Assembly: GCA_021464245.1 (NCBI GenBank) | Contig: JADCRB010000103.1 | Location: forward strand, 186,001-250,000 | DNA: 64,000 nt | Origin: Carallia brachiata | Taxonomy: Eukaryota; Streptophyta; Magnoliopsida; Malpighiales; Rhizophoraceae | Reading direction: 5' to 3' | In this document: positions 34,309 through 46,286 of the stretch, in pieces | How the letters are laid out: each line of letters starts with the position of its first letter | Position numbering within the stretch: position 1 is the stretch's first letter | Notes under the pieces: model-generated | What the model saw: the letters and a program-made list of their open reading frames with translations, nothing else | The model's database searches: none | Told to the model about the DNA's origin: nothing | Position numbers and translations under genes: made by a program

Positions 34309-34515
34309 AACACAGTGTGCACTGCCTACAATCAGAACTGAGTTCCAGCGTGAAGTGGAGAGAATCCTAGACCATAGAACGCATGGGTAAAATAAGAAGA
34401 ACAGGCGGGTTGAATACTTGGTTAAGTGGAAGAATGCCCTAAACAGCGAAGCGAGCTGGGAAAGAGATGTGACTCTATAGTAGTTCGAGAAGCAGGTGGA
34501 AGATTACCTTTTTAC
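34309..34515 (+). pseudogene. chromodomain at the end of integrase
   Basis: VERILDHRTHG, a stop, then NKKNRRVEYLVKWKNALN and SEASWERD match a chromodomain (EYLVKWK...SWE), which in chromoviruses targets integration to modified histones. Three stops lie inside it. The aromatic positions at the start of the domain are partly lost. Confidence 0.75.
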
Positions 34516-34556
34516 CCTACCAACGAGGACGTTGGGTTCAATAGGTGGGGGTGGTT

Positions 34557-35413
34557 TGTTAGTCCCTTGAGCACTTTTCATGCGGGCGTTGGTGGTACTT
34601 TACACCAATTTCTAGTATGAGATTTTGGAGTGGTTGGGCACTTCTTGAGGTAAGGTGAAAGATGAGAGAGTCAGCGCAAGCATGGGCTTACATGTTTATC
34701 CCAGTGTGGACCAAGGCTTGGCTGGACAAAGGATGGTGGGTTAGATGTTTGTGGGCTCCATTAGATAGGCCATGGGCTTGGACCAAGAAGCTCAAAATAT
34801 GAGATTGGGTCTTGGCCAAGTCTGCATGGCACTGCATGGCCTCGAATCTCCTATGACGAGTGGAACGTGAGGACATGCGGGTGTGACTTTCTCCAATTGG
34901 CCGACCATCAGGATAATGCTCATTAGATCCGGTATGGCTCAGGACCGTGGATATATAGGATTTATCGAGATCAAGTGATGAATAATTGTGAAAGATAAGG
35001 CTTATCAAGATCAAGTCGTGGATAAGATAGTGGGAAGATGAACATTATTAGCTATGATAGAGATCATGAGGAGATACTGTTTATCTCCAAGCCCTAAATA
35101 GTTAGGGATGTCAGATATATATAGACCCTATGAGTTTGTCATTCATATACAGTGTGAGAGAAATCACTCAGAGAGAAATAGTGAAATACTATCGAGAGTT
35201 TAGTAGCTGTTCCTTTGTATTACTTTGAACTAAGTAATAAAAGGTTAGGAAAAGTTTCTGTATATGCTCTTGTGCATCTTTTAAGTGTGTGAGTTGTGTG
35301 CCTACTTACAAAGTTCCAGTGTCCAATCCTTGCGAGTGTGATTGACTAAGACTAATTGTGACTTAGTGCTATCATAAGATGAAATTTTGAGTGAAAAAAT
35401 TAGCCTTGTAATA
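34557..35413 (+). repeat. chromovirus 3' LTR
   Basis: Starts TGTTAGTCCC and ends AATA, where the 5' LTR ends GACA, so the terminal CA is mutated. It follows about 40 bp after the chromodomain, with a GGTGGGGGTGG polypurine-like tract at 34544-34554. Confidence 0.83.
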
Positions 35414-36672
35414 ATAGCCATCGCGGCCCTTTGCTGGATGGTGTACGGCTTGTTGAATTGGTCTCATAGAACTGGATCGTATAGACAAGGCACTCATGAT
35501 CTCCATCTCTTTTTTGTCCATTTTTTTAAGTGCGTGGGTATACTGTCCAAAATTTTTTGTTTGAGTTTTGATCAAATCGTAATGGATCTTTAATTTTTTA
35601 TAATTACAGTTATATTTTTTTTGTTTTGCTTATTTCAATTTGAGTAAATCTTAGAAATTTTTTTTTTCAAACATTATACTCTTTTCCTTTTCTTCTTTTT
35701 AGATTTGGCATTGATTTCCCACTCGATTTAACCGCTTTACTTGAATCACGCGCCACTTCTCCACAATCTTTCCCTCCCTATGCCCCACTTTTGCTTGATT
35801 CGATTATTATTTGCTTATCTTTTTGAAGAGATTTTTAATTTGAATTATATTCTTTAATGAATATTATTTATGTATGATTTTATATTATATAATAAGTAAA
35901 ATTTACTTAAAATAAAAAAATATAAAAATAAATTGTGTAATTTTATATCCTATGTAAATTTTATTCACATAAAAAAGAATAAAATTAATAAATATTACTT
36001 TTTTATGATTATTTTATTCATGCCACATTAGATGGAGAGCAATTTGAGATAAAAAGTTCGGTCCCCAAAAGATTTTGGTTAAAAAAAAGGGTGTTGGTAT
36101 GGACTCAAGCCGGCAGCCAAATGTGCATCCCTTATACAAATAACAAATAAAACTATCTTTTAATAAATTATAATTAAATTGATAAAATGTGAAATGAAAA
36201 AAAAATTAAATGAATGTTATCTTATTATTTAAAGTATAAATATCATATAGTATATATTAAAAAAAATTCATCGAAAATTTTTTTTCTTAAAAATAACAAT
36301 TTTTACTTAAAGTATCAAAATAATTATATTTTTCTTAATAAGCAATTGCACTTTAAAATATGAATTCGGCTTGTGCATTCGGCTCCTAAGTTCAGGTCCA
36401 AACCTTTTTTTAAAAAAATAACCCGAATAACTCACATATATTGCTATTTTAATCTAGTTGACCCGTAAATGAATAACTCAGAAATTTTCTAGGAACAACA
36501 CTAATACATAGAACCTGAACAATAGTTAATACAGGAAAAAAAAAATAGTAGTTAATACGTTTCTTGTGTTGAGAAAAATAAAAGCAATAGTTAATACAAC
36601 AAAGGTTTAGACCCTAACCCAACAGGCAAACCGTCCATCCGATCTGAGGTGACAGGCTAATGGATAGGTGCC
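35414..36672. other. intergenic AT-rich DNA right of the chromovirus
   Basis: The first ~160 bp form the other half of the insertion target; a minus-strand open frame (35372-35575) crosses the boundary and has no known domain. The rest is AT-rich with repeated words similar to those inside 36673-37810 and carries no gene. Confidence 0.4.
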
Positions 36673-37810
36673 AATGGTAGGTGTGAGGTCCACATAAATA
36701 ATTTTTAACAATTAATGAGGAAAATTATAAAAGAAGTAATAAAATAAAATTATTTATTAACAAAATGTAATTATATTGATACTTAGTTTAAGAATTTTTA
36801 TTTTTAAGAAAAAAAAATTTTCAAAAAAATAAAATTTTTCAACACATGCTATGTGAGATCTATATTTTAACTTTTAGAATAATACTTATATAGTTCTAAA
36901 TTTGAATTTTACTTCTTCTCATTTTATCAATTTAGTTGTATTTTCTTAATAAATGATAAAATTTTTTTTATTTAATATATATAATGTGAGATCTACATTC
37001 TAAATTTTAAAATAACACTAATCTAACTTTAAATTTTAAATTTTAAATTTATTATTTTATATTTTATCAATTTTATTACATTTTATTAATATCTATTTTC
37101 TAAAAAACAAAAGAGTTGACTTTCGTATGGATGCCGAGTTTGGCTCCCTTGTTGGGGTCTAAACCAGTGCCCTAGTTAATATGTTCTTTGGTTTTTTTTT
37201 TTTTCCAATGTATTTAGTTACACAGATTTGATGTTTTTGATTTATTAGATATATTTTAGACATACCGCTTGGTTAGACATTATTATTGAATTTAATTTGT
37301 TTAACTATTGTTCATAAAATGTATGGTATAAAATATAGAGGGTGGTTTATGCACTGCACGGTGCCGCCGGATCACACTAAATTGACGGTGGGGTCCGTAG
37401 ATATATAATTATGTTTAAAATTTTATTAGGTGGGGCAGGTATTTATTAAAAAAAATATAATTAAATTAATGAAATATAAAATAATAAAATTAAAATTTAA
37501 AATTAGATAAATGTTGTTTTAAAATTTAAAATATAAATCTCAATTATTTTTATTGTTTACTAACAAAATATTATTAAATTGATAAAATGTGAAATAATAA
37601 AATTAAAAACTGAAACTAAAACTTAAAATGAGATAGATGTTATTCTAAAACTTAAAGTGTAGCTCCCATATGGTATATGCTAAATTTTTTTTTTTTGAAA
37701 ATAAAAATTTTTACACAAAATATCAATATAGTTATATTTTATTAATAAATAGATACACTTTATTGCTTCTTTTGTTAAAAAAATTTTATGTGAACTCCAC
37801 ACCTATTATT
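36673..37810. mobile_element. terminal-inverted-repeat element candidate
   Basis: The ends 36673-36698 and 37785-37810 are imperfect inverted repeats around GGTGTG-GT-CACATAAA. The interior is AT-rich with blocks (TTGATAAAATGTGAAAT and its complement) recurring in both orientations. There is a GC-richer spot near 37360-37400. No coding capacity, target duplication not secure, superfamily unknown. Confidence 0.4.
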
Positions 37811-37872
37811 AACTTCTATCAGTAGCCTACTGTAAACAACAAAAAAATGGTTAAAAAAATCCATTGGATTTG

Positions 37873-38150
37873 GTGCATGTTGTTTAAATTAGATAAAAAG
37901 AAAATTAGATGACATGCATATTAATTAGGTTAAATGAGGAAAATTAGATGATATGCATATTATTTGAGTTAGATGAAAAAAAAATTAGATGACATGCATA
38001 TTGATTAGGTTACATGAGGAAAATTAGATGACATGCATATTATTTGAGTTAGATGAAAAGAAAATTAGATGACATACATAATGATTGGGTTAAATGAAGA
38101 AAATTAGATGACATGCATGTTATTTGGGTTAGATGGCATGCATTGTTCAG
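37873..38150. repeat. alternating ~40-bp tandem repeat (80-bp dimers)
   Basis: Units starting AAAATTAGATGACATGCAT occur at 37901, 37940, 37981, 38020, 38061 and 38100. Odd and even units differ consistently (ATTAGGTTAAATGAGG versus TATTTGAGTTAGATGAAAA type), giving an 80-bp higher-order period repeated three times. It lies directly upstream of the third Tat LTR promoter and may be part of its U3. Confidence 0.75.
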
Positions 38151-38870
38151 GTTAGGTGATGATAATTTTTGGCTTATAAATAAGCACTCCCTCAAGCCCT
38201 CCAAAGACATCTCAAGCAAAGTTAAATCCTAAACATCTAAAGTTTTACTTTCTTCCTCTCTCTCTTTTTAAATATTTTGGGTGTATACTCTTTAGTTGTC
38301 ACTGAGTTAGATCTGCTAGATCAAAAGTCCAAGATATTAAATATCCGATTGAGATCACTCCTCCTACGGCCCTCACCGGAGTCTAACAAGTCCATTTGGG
38401 ATCAAGCTCATACGACTCTCAGTGGAATCAACCAATTCAAGTGGGATCAAGCCTGCTACAGATCTCATCAGAGTCTCATTAGTCCATCTGAGATCAAGCC
38501 TCCTACGACTCTCATTGGAGTCCATCTAATCCGAGTGGGATCAAGCCTTCTACGGCCCTCACCGGAGTCCATCTAGTCCGAGTGGGATCAAACCTCCTAC
38601 GGCTCTCACCGAAATTCAACCAATTCGAGTTGGAACAAGCCTTCCTAAGGCCCTCACCATAGTCTCATTAGTCAACCTAAGATCAAGTGTCAACTCTCAG
38701 TGGAATTAATTCTTTCGATTTTAAGAACAAGTTGTGGAATTACACAAAGAGCATCAATTAGAGGATCAAATAGAGTCGACCCCACATAAATTTTAAATTT
38801 TCACTTGTAATCTACATCTATATTTTTCGAGTCTAACTATTAAGGCTCGAAACCTACGGGTCACCATTTT
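38151..38870 (+). repeat. third Tat-type LTR (promoter and downstream part)
   Basis: Contains a TATA-like CTTATAAATAAGC near 38173 and ends near CTACGGGTCACC before a primer-binding site at 38878 (TGGCACAACCGGTGGGA). Its end shares the TTTTCGAGTCTAACTAT and CTCGAAA blocks with the other Tat LTRs. Its 5' limit is uncertain and may include the 80-bp dimer array. Confidence 0.6.
38335..38720. repeat. 47-bp tandem array in the Tat LTR
   Basis: Seven to eight units with period 46-48 bp, marked by TACGGCCCTCACCGGAGTC or close variants at 38365, 38411, 38457, 38504, 38551, 38598 and 38646. Each unit also has GGGATCAAGCC. A short diverged version (about three units) is in the LTR at 14050-14240, and none remains in the middle LTR. 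Confidence 0.75.
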
Positions 38871-38963
38871 AAAAATTTGGCACAACCGGTGGGATATCTC
38901 TATCTCCCATCTTTTGCTCCTCAAAAAAAAAAAAAAGAATCCAACACCGGCATTGTCACAGTA

Positions 38964-39263
38964 ATGATGAGCAACACAATCAATACGGAAGACAGGATTG
39001 CAGAATTGGAAAGCAGAATTTTCCAATTGTTTAAGGATATGGAAGGAAAAGATCAACAGATCGCCTACCTCTAAAGAAAGACCCCGATCCAAGTTGATCC
39101 TGAGACTTGCGAAGAGCAACCATACTGATCTGGTTTCACTCCAGAGGCAACGTGAGCCGACGTCTTCACTACAGAAAAGCAACTAAGCAGTTCCACACAG
39201 CTACCACCTTCAAATTCTATAATCTCGCTATCTGTCCAACAATTACAGGACGTGATAGCCAAT
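38964..39263 (+). pseudogene. Tat gag start, copy 3, interrupted
   Basis: ATG at 38964 begins MMSNTINTEDRIAELESR, parallel to gag copies 1 and 2, with the same KDQQIA and coiled-coil region, and stops at 39072. Homology continues through the proline/serine linker (QLPPSNS-like, LSVQQLQDVIAN) up to 39263, where the Athila element begins. The uninterrupted gag copies continue from this point, so the insertion site is defined to the base. Confidence 0.7.
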
Positions 39264-40708
39264 TGATAGATTCAATATTTAAATAGGTTTATGCATAATT
39301 TTTATATATATTTGGATAGTTTAACTATGTAAATATTGTAAATTATGGCAAATTCTACTTCGGTTGCTTGTTTTATGCTTTGTAGGACAATTGGACATAA
39401 CTGAAGTATTTGACGCTTAGAAAAAGGAACCTATTGGGTTTGAAGGAGAAGAAACGAGCCGAGCACCAAAGAACCGAATCAAAAGTTTGGTTGGAAAGCT
39501 AATATGTGATCAGTTCGGGTAGAATTTGACAGCTTTGCGCACTGCTCGGTATTTCAGCCATAACTTCCTCTACACAAGTCGGAATTGGATGATTCTTAAG
39601 TCGAATCGAAGCTAAGAGATAGAGCTACAAGTTTTCTGTTTTGACTGACTTCGGATTCTGCCTGAAAAGGGTCGCAATTTGGGTCCGAAACTAGAGGGTC
39701 AAAACTGTCCAGGAAATTTATAAATCCTTTTCCGACTCGAATTTGGACTCTTTAGGGCTTACAATTTCATTTTTTGAGGGGACTATAAATACAAAAGTTA
39801 CAGCAGATTGAGGGGATTTTTGGAGGCTACTCTTTTGGAATAGAAAGACGATGCAGAGAGAAGCAGAGAGACGAAAGAGGAGAAGAGCATAAGGAAGGAA
39901 CACGAAGACGTCGGAACGAGTTTTTCAATTCTTTCTCGTTTCTTCTTTCTCTTTTGAACTCTTGATGTTTATTAGTTGTTTATTTTCAGTTTTTAGTATG
40001 AGAGGCTAGAACCCTAAACTAGGGCGAAAGGGATGTAGCCTAGTTTAGGGTTGGATTATATGATTTTTGTGGATATTTAGAGTTCTCTGGATTATATTGC
40101 AATTTCATGTTGAGAACTGGAATTTGATTTATCTATTTTGCTCTTAAATATACTTTTGTGCCTGATCACCATGAAAGTAGTCATAGGATTTGTGTTGAGA
40201 TCGACAGATGAGACATGAGTCGTGCACTAAATAGATAAACATATGAATTTTGAGTCAGAGATGAGATAAATTCGTATGATGTCAATAAAAATTCTCTGTT
40301 CTTAATGAGTTGAGTCTGATTTGTGTGAGTTCGAGAGAAGAGCACAATTAGATTGAATATGGTTAGGGTTGCTTGACAAAGAACACTAACTAAATAAGAA
40401 GAGTTGACATTCAATTCAATTGTCCACGAAATTTTCATATAGTTCAATCCTTTCTAGGTGAATGCCCATAGCCCTAGTACTCTTATTCTTGATCCGTCTC
40501 CATAGTGTCATTAGTTTTGTTTAATTAGTTTAATTTTCTTAATTTAATATTATTTATTTTCTTTTTATAATTTTCGCAACGCCACTTTTCTACTCAAGCA
40601 ACATAAATTACGATTATCCTCTGTTCCTTTGGGTTCGACACCTGGAGTATTCACCAGGATTTTATTACTACGATCGGCCCTGTACGCTTGCAGGATTTCA
40701 CCCGGTCA
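39264..40708 (+). repeat. Athila 5' LTR (1445 bp)
   Basis: Starts TGATAGATTC and ends CCGGTCA. TATA box CTATAAATA at 39783-39791 (matching 50808-50816 in the 3' LTR). It contains no ORF of interest. Confidence 0.85.
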
Positions 40709-40714
40709 AGTTTT

Positions 40715-40732
40715 TGGCGCCGTTGCCGGGGA
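40715..40732 (+). other. Athila primer-binding site (tRNA-Asp type)
   Basis: TGGCGCCGTTGCCGGGGA lies 6 bp after the LTR and matches the complement of the plant tRNA-Asp 3' end. Confidence 0.85.
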
Positions 40733-40887
40733 ATAGAGTGTTAATTTTGATTTTTGTTATTCTTGTTTGCTTTGTTATTTTTTTTTTATTTAATTTAGTT
40801 TTTAATTTTATTTATTTAGCATTCGTTTGTTTTTTTTTAGTTTTCCTTAGTTACTTGCTTATCTATTCTCGTGATTGCAGGTAGTTT

Positions 40888-42697
40888 ATGCAATTGCGAG
40901 CATGTAAGAGCGATAATCTCCTTCCGTTGAACCCCGAGATTGAAAAGCTTTGTCGGCAAAATCGAGCCATAAAACGAATTGAGATGGCCGAAAGAATAGA
41001 AGGGATGGTCAGGTGATAGTAGATCAAGCACTCAACAATGGGCAGGGTGAGGGAGCAAGCGAGAATTAGCATGAAGGACATCCAGAGGCCGTAATTGGGC
41101 CCTCACCATCTTGCATCAGGCTGAGTACAGCAGCTCGTAACTACGAGCTTAAGACGATGTTCTATAATATGCTACCAGCATTTCATGGTCTACCGAGTGA
41201 AGACCCACTCACTTTTCTTAGGGATTTCTACAGCACTATCGAGACTTTTCCTCCAGGGAGGTGTTCAGCAGACGAATTAAGGATGAGGTGTTTTCCCTAC
41301 ACCCTCAAGGATAAGGCAAGGACTTGGTTGATCAACCTACCAGAGGAGTCACTTAATACTTGGGAGCAGATTTATGATAAATTTATGCTGAAGTTTTACT
41401 CCCCACAGAAGACTGCAGAGCTTCGGAATAAAATCTGTTCCTTCTCACAAATGGATGCTGAGCCCTTTCATGAGGCATGGGAGCGATTCAAGATGCTTCT
41501 AGTACAGTGCCCACATCACCAATTCTCAAAGCCTCTCCAAATGCAGTTCTTTTATGATGGCCTCATCACTAATTCCCAGATGTTGGTGGATTCGGCAGCT
41601 GGAGGATATGTGGGTAATAAGTCTGCAGACGAGCTGTATGACATATATGAATTGTTGGCAGATAATTCCCAGCAGAAAGCTGTTAGAGGGCGTAGAGCTG
41701 GAGTTTATGAGCTAACTTCACAAACAGATGTGGCATCCAAAATCGATGATCTAGCACGACAAGTGAAGTTACTTGTGAACAGAGATTCAATGCAAAAGGA
41801 ACACTGCTCATATTGTGGACGATTTGGACACAATGAAACTGCTTGTATGGGTATTGACTCTGGAAATTCTTTTGAAGATGTCAATTATGCTGGAGCTTAT
41901 ACAGGAAACAAGCAGAGGAATGACCCATATTCCGGTACATATAACCCAGGATGGCGCAACCATCCAAATTTTGGGTGGAAAGAGCAGGGTAATGCAAGAC
42001 CAATAGTACCACCAGGTTTCAGCAACAGAGAACTCAGTTTCAAGGTCAACCATCTCAATCTCATGAGAAGAAGCCACAGATCGAAGACATGTTTATGCAG
42101 TACATGTCAAAGATGGATGAGAGGATGTCACAACAAGATGCTGAGATGAAGAAGTTGAACTTGAAGATTGACCAAGTTGCATCCACCCAACAAGCTTCTA
42201 TTCACACTTTGGAAGTGCAGATGGGTCAGCTAGCAAAAGCAGTTTCAAATAGGAATCAAGGCCAACTCCCTAGCAATACTGAGGTGAACCCAAAAGAGAA
42301 TGCCTTGGCTATTACCTTGAGAAGTGGGAAAGTGGTAGAAAATCCCATTGATGCTCAGCACAAACAAAAGTCCATCGAGAAAGGTCACGAAGAAGAGGAA
42401 TCTGTGCCTGAAAAAGTTAATGATAATGGAAAGGGAGGGCAGGAAGACAATGAGGAGTTAGTTCCAACCATTCCTTCCCCACAAGTCAAGCCGTATGTCC
42501 CGCCAATTCCATTCCCCAACAGGCTAAAGAAGAAGAATGATGACAGGAATTTCCTCAAATTCTTGGATATGTTCAAAAAGATCCACATCAATATCCCCTT
42601 TGCAGAAGCAATTGCACAGATGCCTTCATATGCAAAGTTCCTGAAGGAGATTATATCAAACAAAGAAGACTTGAAGAGAACGCCACAGTTTCCTTAA
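40888..42697 (+). pseudogene. Athila gag
   Basis: ATG at 40888 opens 42 codons (LLPLNPEIEKLC, AIKRIEMAERIEGM) and stops at 41014. The main frame (41157-42149 plus an upstream extension with one TAG) holds the gag core: LPSEDPLTFLRDFYS, RMRCFPYTLKDKARTWL, WEQIYDKFMLKFY. The zinc knuckle CSYCGRFGHNETAC is intact near 41805-41850. A single-base loss near 42019 shifts the frame; gag then continues in 42089-42697 with a coiled-coil-like MSQQDAEMKKLNLKID and AITLRSGK, conserved in Athila. Another frameshift near 42665 ends it before the protease. Confidence 0.82.
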
Positions 42698-43184
42698 CTG
42701 AGGAGTGTAGTGCTATTCTTCAGAATAAGCTACCTCCAAAGTTAAAGGACCCAGGGAGTTTTACTATCCCTTGCACCATTGGTAGTTTAGGTATTGAACG
42801 TTGTTTATGTGATTTAGGTGCAAGTATTAACTTAATGCCTTTATCTCTTTTCAGGAGACTCGAGATAGGAGAATTGGAGCGAACATCAGTATCTTTGCAG
42901 TTAGCTGATCGATCTATCAAGTATCCCTATGGAAAGATAGAGGATGTGTTGGTTAAAGTGGGAAAGTTTACTTCCCTGCTGATTTTCTAGTGCTAGAAAT
43001 GGAGGAAGATGTTGACATCCCAATAATCTTAGGAAGGCCATTCCTAGCAACTGGTGGAGCCATTATTGATGTGAAGCAAGGGAAACTTACACTGCATGTG
43101 GACAACGAGAAGCAAGAGTTTAATGTCTTCAAGGCCATGAAGTATCCTCAGCATGGAGACTCTTGTTTCAAATGGAGATTTTGA
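42698..43184 (+). pseudogene. Athila protease
   Basis: KLPPKLKDPGSFTIPC is followed by CDLGASINLMP near 42812-42845, the Athila protease active site (D-L-G-A-S). After a frameshift near 42975, VDIPIILGRPFLATGG and DVKQGKLTLHV complete the domain. The catalytic Asp is present. Confidence 0.8.
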
Positions 43185-44967
43185 ATCATATTGAAGAGAT
43201 AGCCTACCAAGTAGAGAATTTCAAAGAACCGCTTGAGGCATGTCTCACCGAGAGCATTGCTGAGGAGAATGAGGATCCAGATGGCATGGAATGTGTCATG
43301 CGATTGGAAGGCGATGGATTCTTACCAATAAGAACAAGAGCAGTATTTGAAGAGTTGGGAGAGGGCAAGCCTAGGCCTTTACCATCAATTGTGAAACCGC
43401 CCCAGCTTGAGTTGAAAGAGCTACCTAGTCACTTGCGGTATGCATTTTTGGGAGACTCAAGTACTCTGCCTGTGATTATTTCAGCTGCTTTGAGCAAAAC
43501 AGAGGAAGAAAGGTTACTACGAGTGTTGAGGGAGCATAGGATGGCTTTAGCTTGGACTATTGCTGATATCAAAGGCATTAGTCCTTCTTTTTGCACACAT
43601 AGAATCTTGATGGAGGAAAATCATAGACCATGTGTACAGCACCAGAGGCGACTTAACCCACATATGAAAGAGGTTATCCGAGCTGAGGTTTTGAAGCTAC
43701 TCGATGCAGGGATCATTTATCCAATCTCAGACAGTTCATGGGTGAGTCCAGTACAAGTAGTTCCGAAGAAAGGAGGCATGACAGTCGTGAAGAACGATAA
43801 GGATGAGTTGATTCCTACAAGAACTGTCACAGGATGGAGAGTTTGCATAGATTACAGAAAGCTAAATGCAGCCACTCGGAAAGACCATTTTCCTTTGCCT
43901 TTTATTGACCAGATGTTAGAGAGACTGGCAGGTCATTCTTTCTATTGCTTTCTTGATGGATATTCTGGCTATAACCAGATCCCTATTGCTCCAGAGGACC
44001 AGGAAAAGACAACATTCACTTGTCCTTATGGTACCTTTGCATACAGGCGAATGCCCTTCGGGCTTTGTAATGCACCGGCTACTTTCCAAAGGTGCATGAT
44101 GGCAATTTTTTCTGACATGGTAGAGAGTATTATTGAAATATTCATGGATGACTTCTCTGTTTTTGGGGCTTCTTTCGAGGCATGTTTGAAGAATTTGGCA
44201 CTAGTCCTACAGCGGTGTGAAGAGACCAACTTAGTCTTAAATTGGGAAAAATGTCACTTTATGGTTCAGGAGGGTATCGTCCTAGGGCATCGAATCTCCA
44301 AGAAGGGTATAGAGGTGGACAGAGCAAAGATTGAAGTTATTGAGAGATTACCCCCACCAAGTTCAATTCGGGCTGTGCGAAGCTTCCTCGGACATGCAGG
44401 CTTCTACCGAAGTTTATTAGAGATTTCTCGAAGATTACCAAGCCACTCTGTGCACTTTTAGTCAAGGATACTCCCTTTAACTTTGATGATGAATGTTTGA
44501 AGGCATTTAATCATTTGAAGAAGGAGCTGACATCGGCACCTATAATGACAGCACCAGATTGGAATTTACCTTTCGAGCTGATGTGTGACGCTAGTGACTA
44601 TGCAGTAGGAGCTGTCTTGGGACAACGGAGAGAGAAGCGGTTGCATGTGATATACTACGCTAGTAGGATATTTACTGACGCCCAAATGAATTATGCAACA
44701 ACAGAGAAGGAGCTATTGGCGATAGTTTATGCCTTTGAGAAATTCCGTGCTTATCTTGTTGGTTCCAAGGTCATCGTGTATACAGATCACTCCGCCATCA
44801 AGTACCTGCTATCAAAGAAGGATGCAAAACCTAGGCTAATCCGATGGATCTTATTACTTCAGGAGTTTGATTTGGAGATCCGGGATAAGAAGGGTACAGA
44901 GAACTTAGTAGCAGACCATCTTTCAAGACTGGAGCAGGCTGAGCAGCAAGAGAAAACTGCCAATTGA
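43163..44967 (+). pseudogene. Athila RT and RNase H
   Basis: An open frame to 44461 (432 codons) holds nearly all of RT: ISPSFCTHRILMEENHRP, AGIIYPISDSSWVSPVQVV, WRVCIDYRKLNAATRKDHFP, FLDGYSGYNQI, MPFGLCNAPATFQR, and catalytic FMDD at 44141-44152. A frameshift near 44410 breaks the GFYRRFI-like connection. RNase H follows at 44497-44967 with [55 protein letters not shown] and AEDHLSRL-type (VADHLSRL) motifs; the catalytic acidic residues are present. Confidence 0.85.
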
Positions 44968-46286
44968 TGATCGTTTTCCAGATGAGTTTTTGTGGCTTGT
45001 GCAAAGTAAAGATCCCTGGTATGCAGATTTGTTAATTACTTAGCTAGTAACATTATTCCTCCTGATCTTTCTCATCATCAGAGGAAGAAATTTCTCTCAG
45101 ATATCAATATTTTATGTGGGAGGAACCGTTGCTTTTTAAGAATTGTGCAGATGGAATTATTCGAAGATGTGTACCAGAGAATGAGATGGAGGCCATTCTA
45201 ACTCATAGTCATACATTACCCTGTGGAGGCCATTTTGGGGCTGAAAAGACAGCAGCTAAAGTGCTTCAGTCTGGATTCTATTGGCCTACAATTTTTAAGG
45301 ATGCGAGGACTTTCGTGATGGCTTGTGACAGGTGCCAACGGACTGGTAATATTGGTAAGCGTCACGAGATGCCCCAGACAGGTATTCAAGAGGTTGATTA
45401 TTTGATGTATGGGGGTTGGACTTCATGGGACCGTTTCCACCATCTCATGGTAATCTTTATATTCTAGTAGCTGTGGATTATGTGTCCAAGTGGGTTGAAG
45501 CTGTAGCATTACCCAACAACACTGCCAAGGTGGTTGTGAAGTTTGTAAAGAAGAACATTCTCACGTTTTGGAGTGCCGAGGGTGGTCATAAGTGACAATG
45601 GAGTCCACTTTAAAAATAAGACTTCGAGGGTCTCTTGAGCAAATATGGGTGTCAATTCAGAACTAGTACTCCATACCATCCACAAACGAGTGGCCAAGTG
45701 GAAGTTTCCAACAGAGAGATCAAGTCCATTCTAGAGAAGACTGTCCTCTTCAAGGAAGGATTGGGCTATCAAGCTAGATGATGCTTTGTGGGCCTATAGA
45801 ACAGCTTACAAAACACCGTTGGGAATGTCCCCATATCGGTTAATCTTTGGCAAGCCTTGCCATTTACCTGTGGAGCTGGAGCATCGTGCTTATTGGGCTG
45901 TGAAGACACTCAATTATGACTTGAAGTCTGCTGGCGAAAAGAGACTTCTTCAACTCAATGAACTTGAAGAGATTCGCAGGGACTCATATGAGAATGCTCG
46001 GATTTATAAGGAGCGAACCAAGGCTTGGCATGACAAGCACATCCAACGAAGGGAGTTCAAGGAAGGACAGAAAGTGTTGCTATTCAACTCTAGATTTCGA
46101 TTTTTTCCTGGCAAATTGAAGTCTAGATGGTCAGGTCCTTTTGAGGTGACTAAGGTGTTCCCGTATGGAGCAGTTGAGATTCGTGGAGAGGACATGAAAA
46201 AGTTCACTGTCAACGGCCAACGACTAAAGCTATACTTTGAACGTGATGGAGTGGCAGATGTTCATTCCATTATTTGGCTTGATTGA
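44968..46286 (+). pseudogene. Athila integrase
   Basis: The zinc part is in 45114-45467: HTLPCGGHFGAEKTAAKVL, GFYWPTIFKDA and CDRCQRTGN. A frameshift near 45400 precedes the core ([14 protein letters not shown], then [26 protein letters not shown]) with two more frame changes between 45560 and 45760. The C-terminal 166 codons (45786-46286) are open: [43 protein letters not shown], then a GPFEV-type domain ending IIWLD. DDE residues are recognisable but never in one frame. Confidence 0.83.

Larger units (their letters stand above)
29184..35413 (+). mobile_element. complete but mutated chromovirus (Ty3/gypsy)
   Basis: LTRs of 869 and 857 bp flank gag-pol with a C-terminal chromodomain. Flanking 5-mers ATAGG (29179-29183) and ATAGC (35414-35418) fit a target-site duplication with one change. 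The primer-binding site matches the initiator-tRNA type. Domain order is gag, zinc knuckle, protease, RT, RNase H, integrase, chromodomain. More than ten in-frame stops are present, many explained by G:C to A:T changes. The exact clade (Galadriel- or Reina-like) is not resolved. Confidence 0.88.

Noticed and set aside
38793..39182. 129-codon minus-strand ORF
   Set aside because: Antisense of the Tat LTR end and gag start; no domain.
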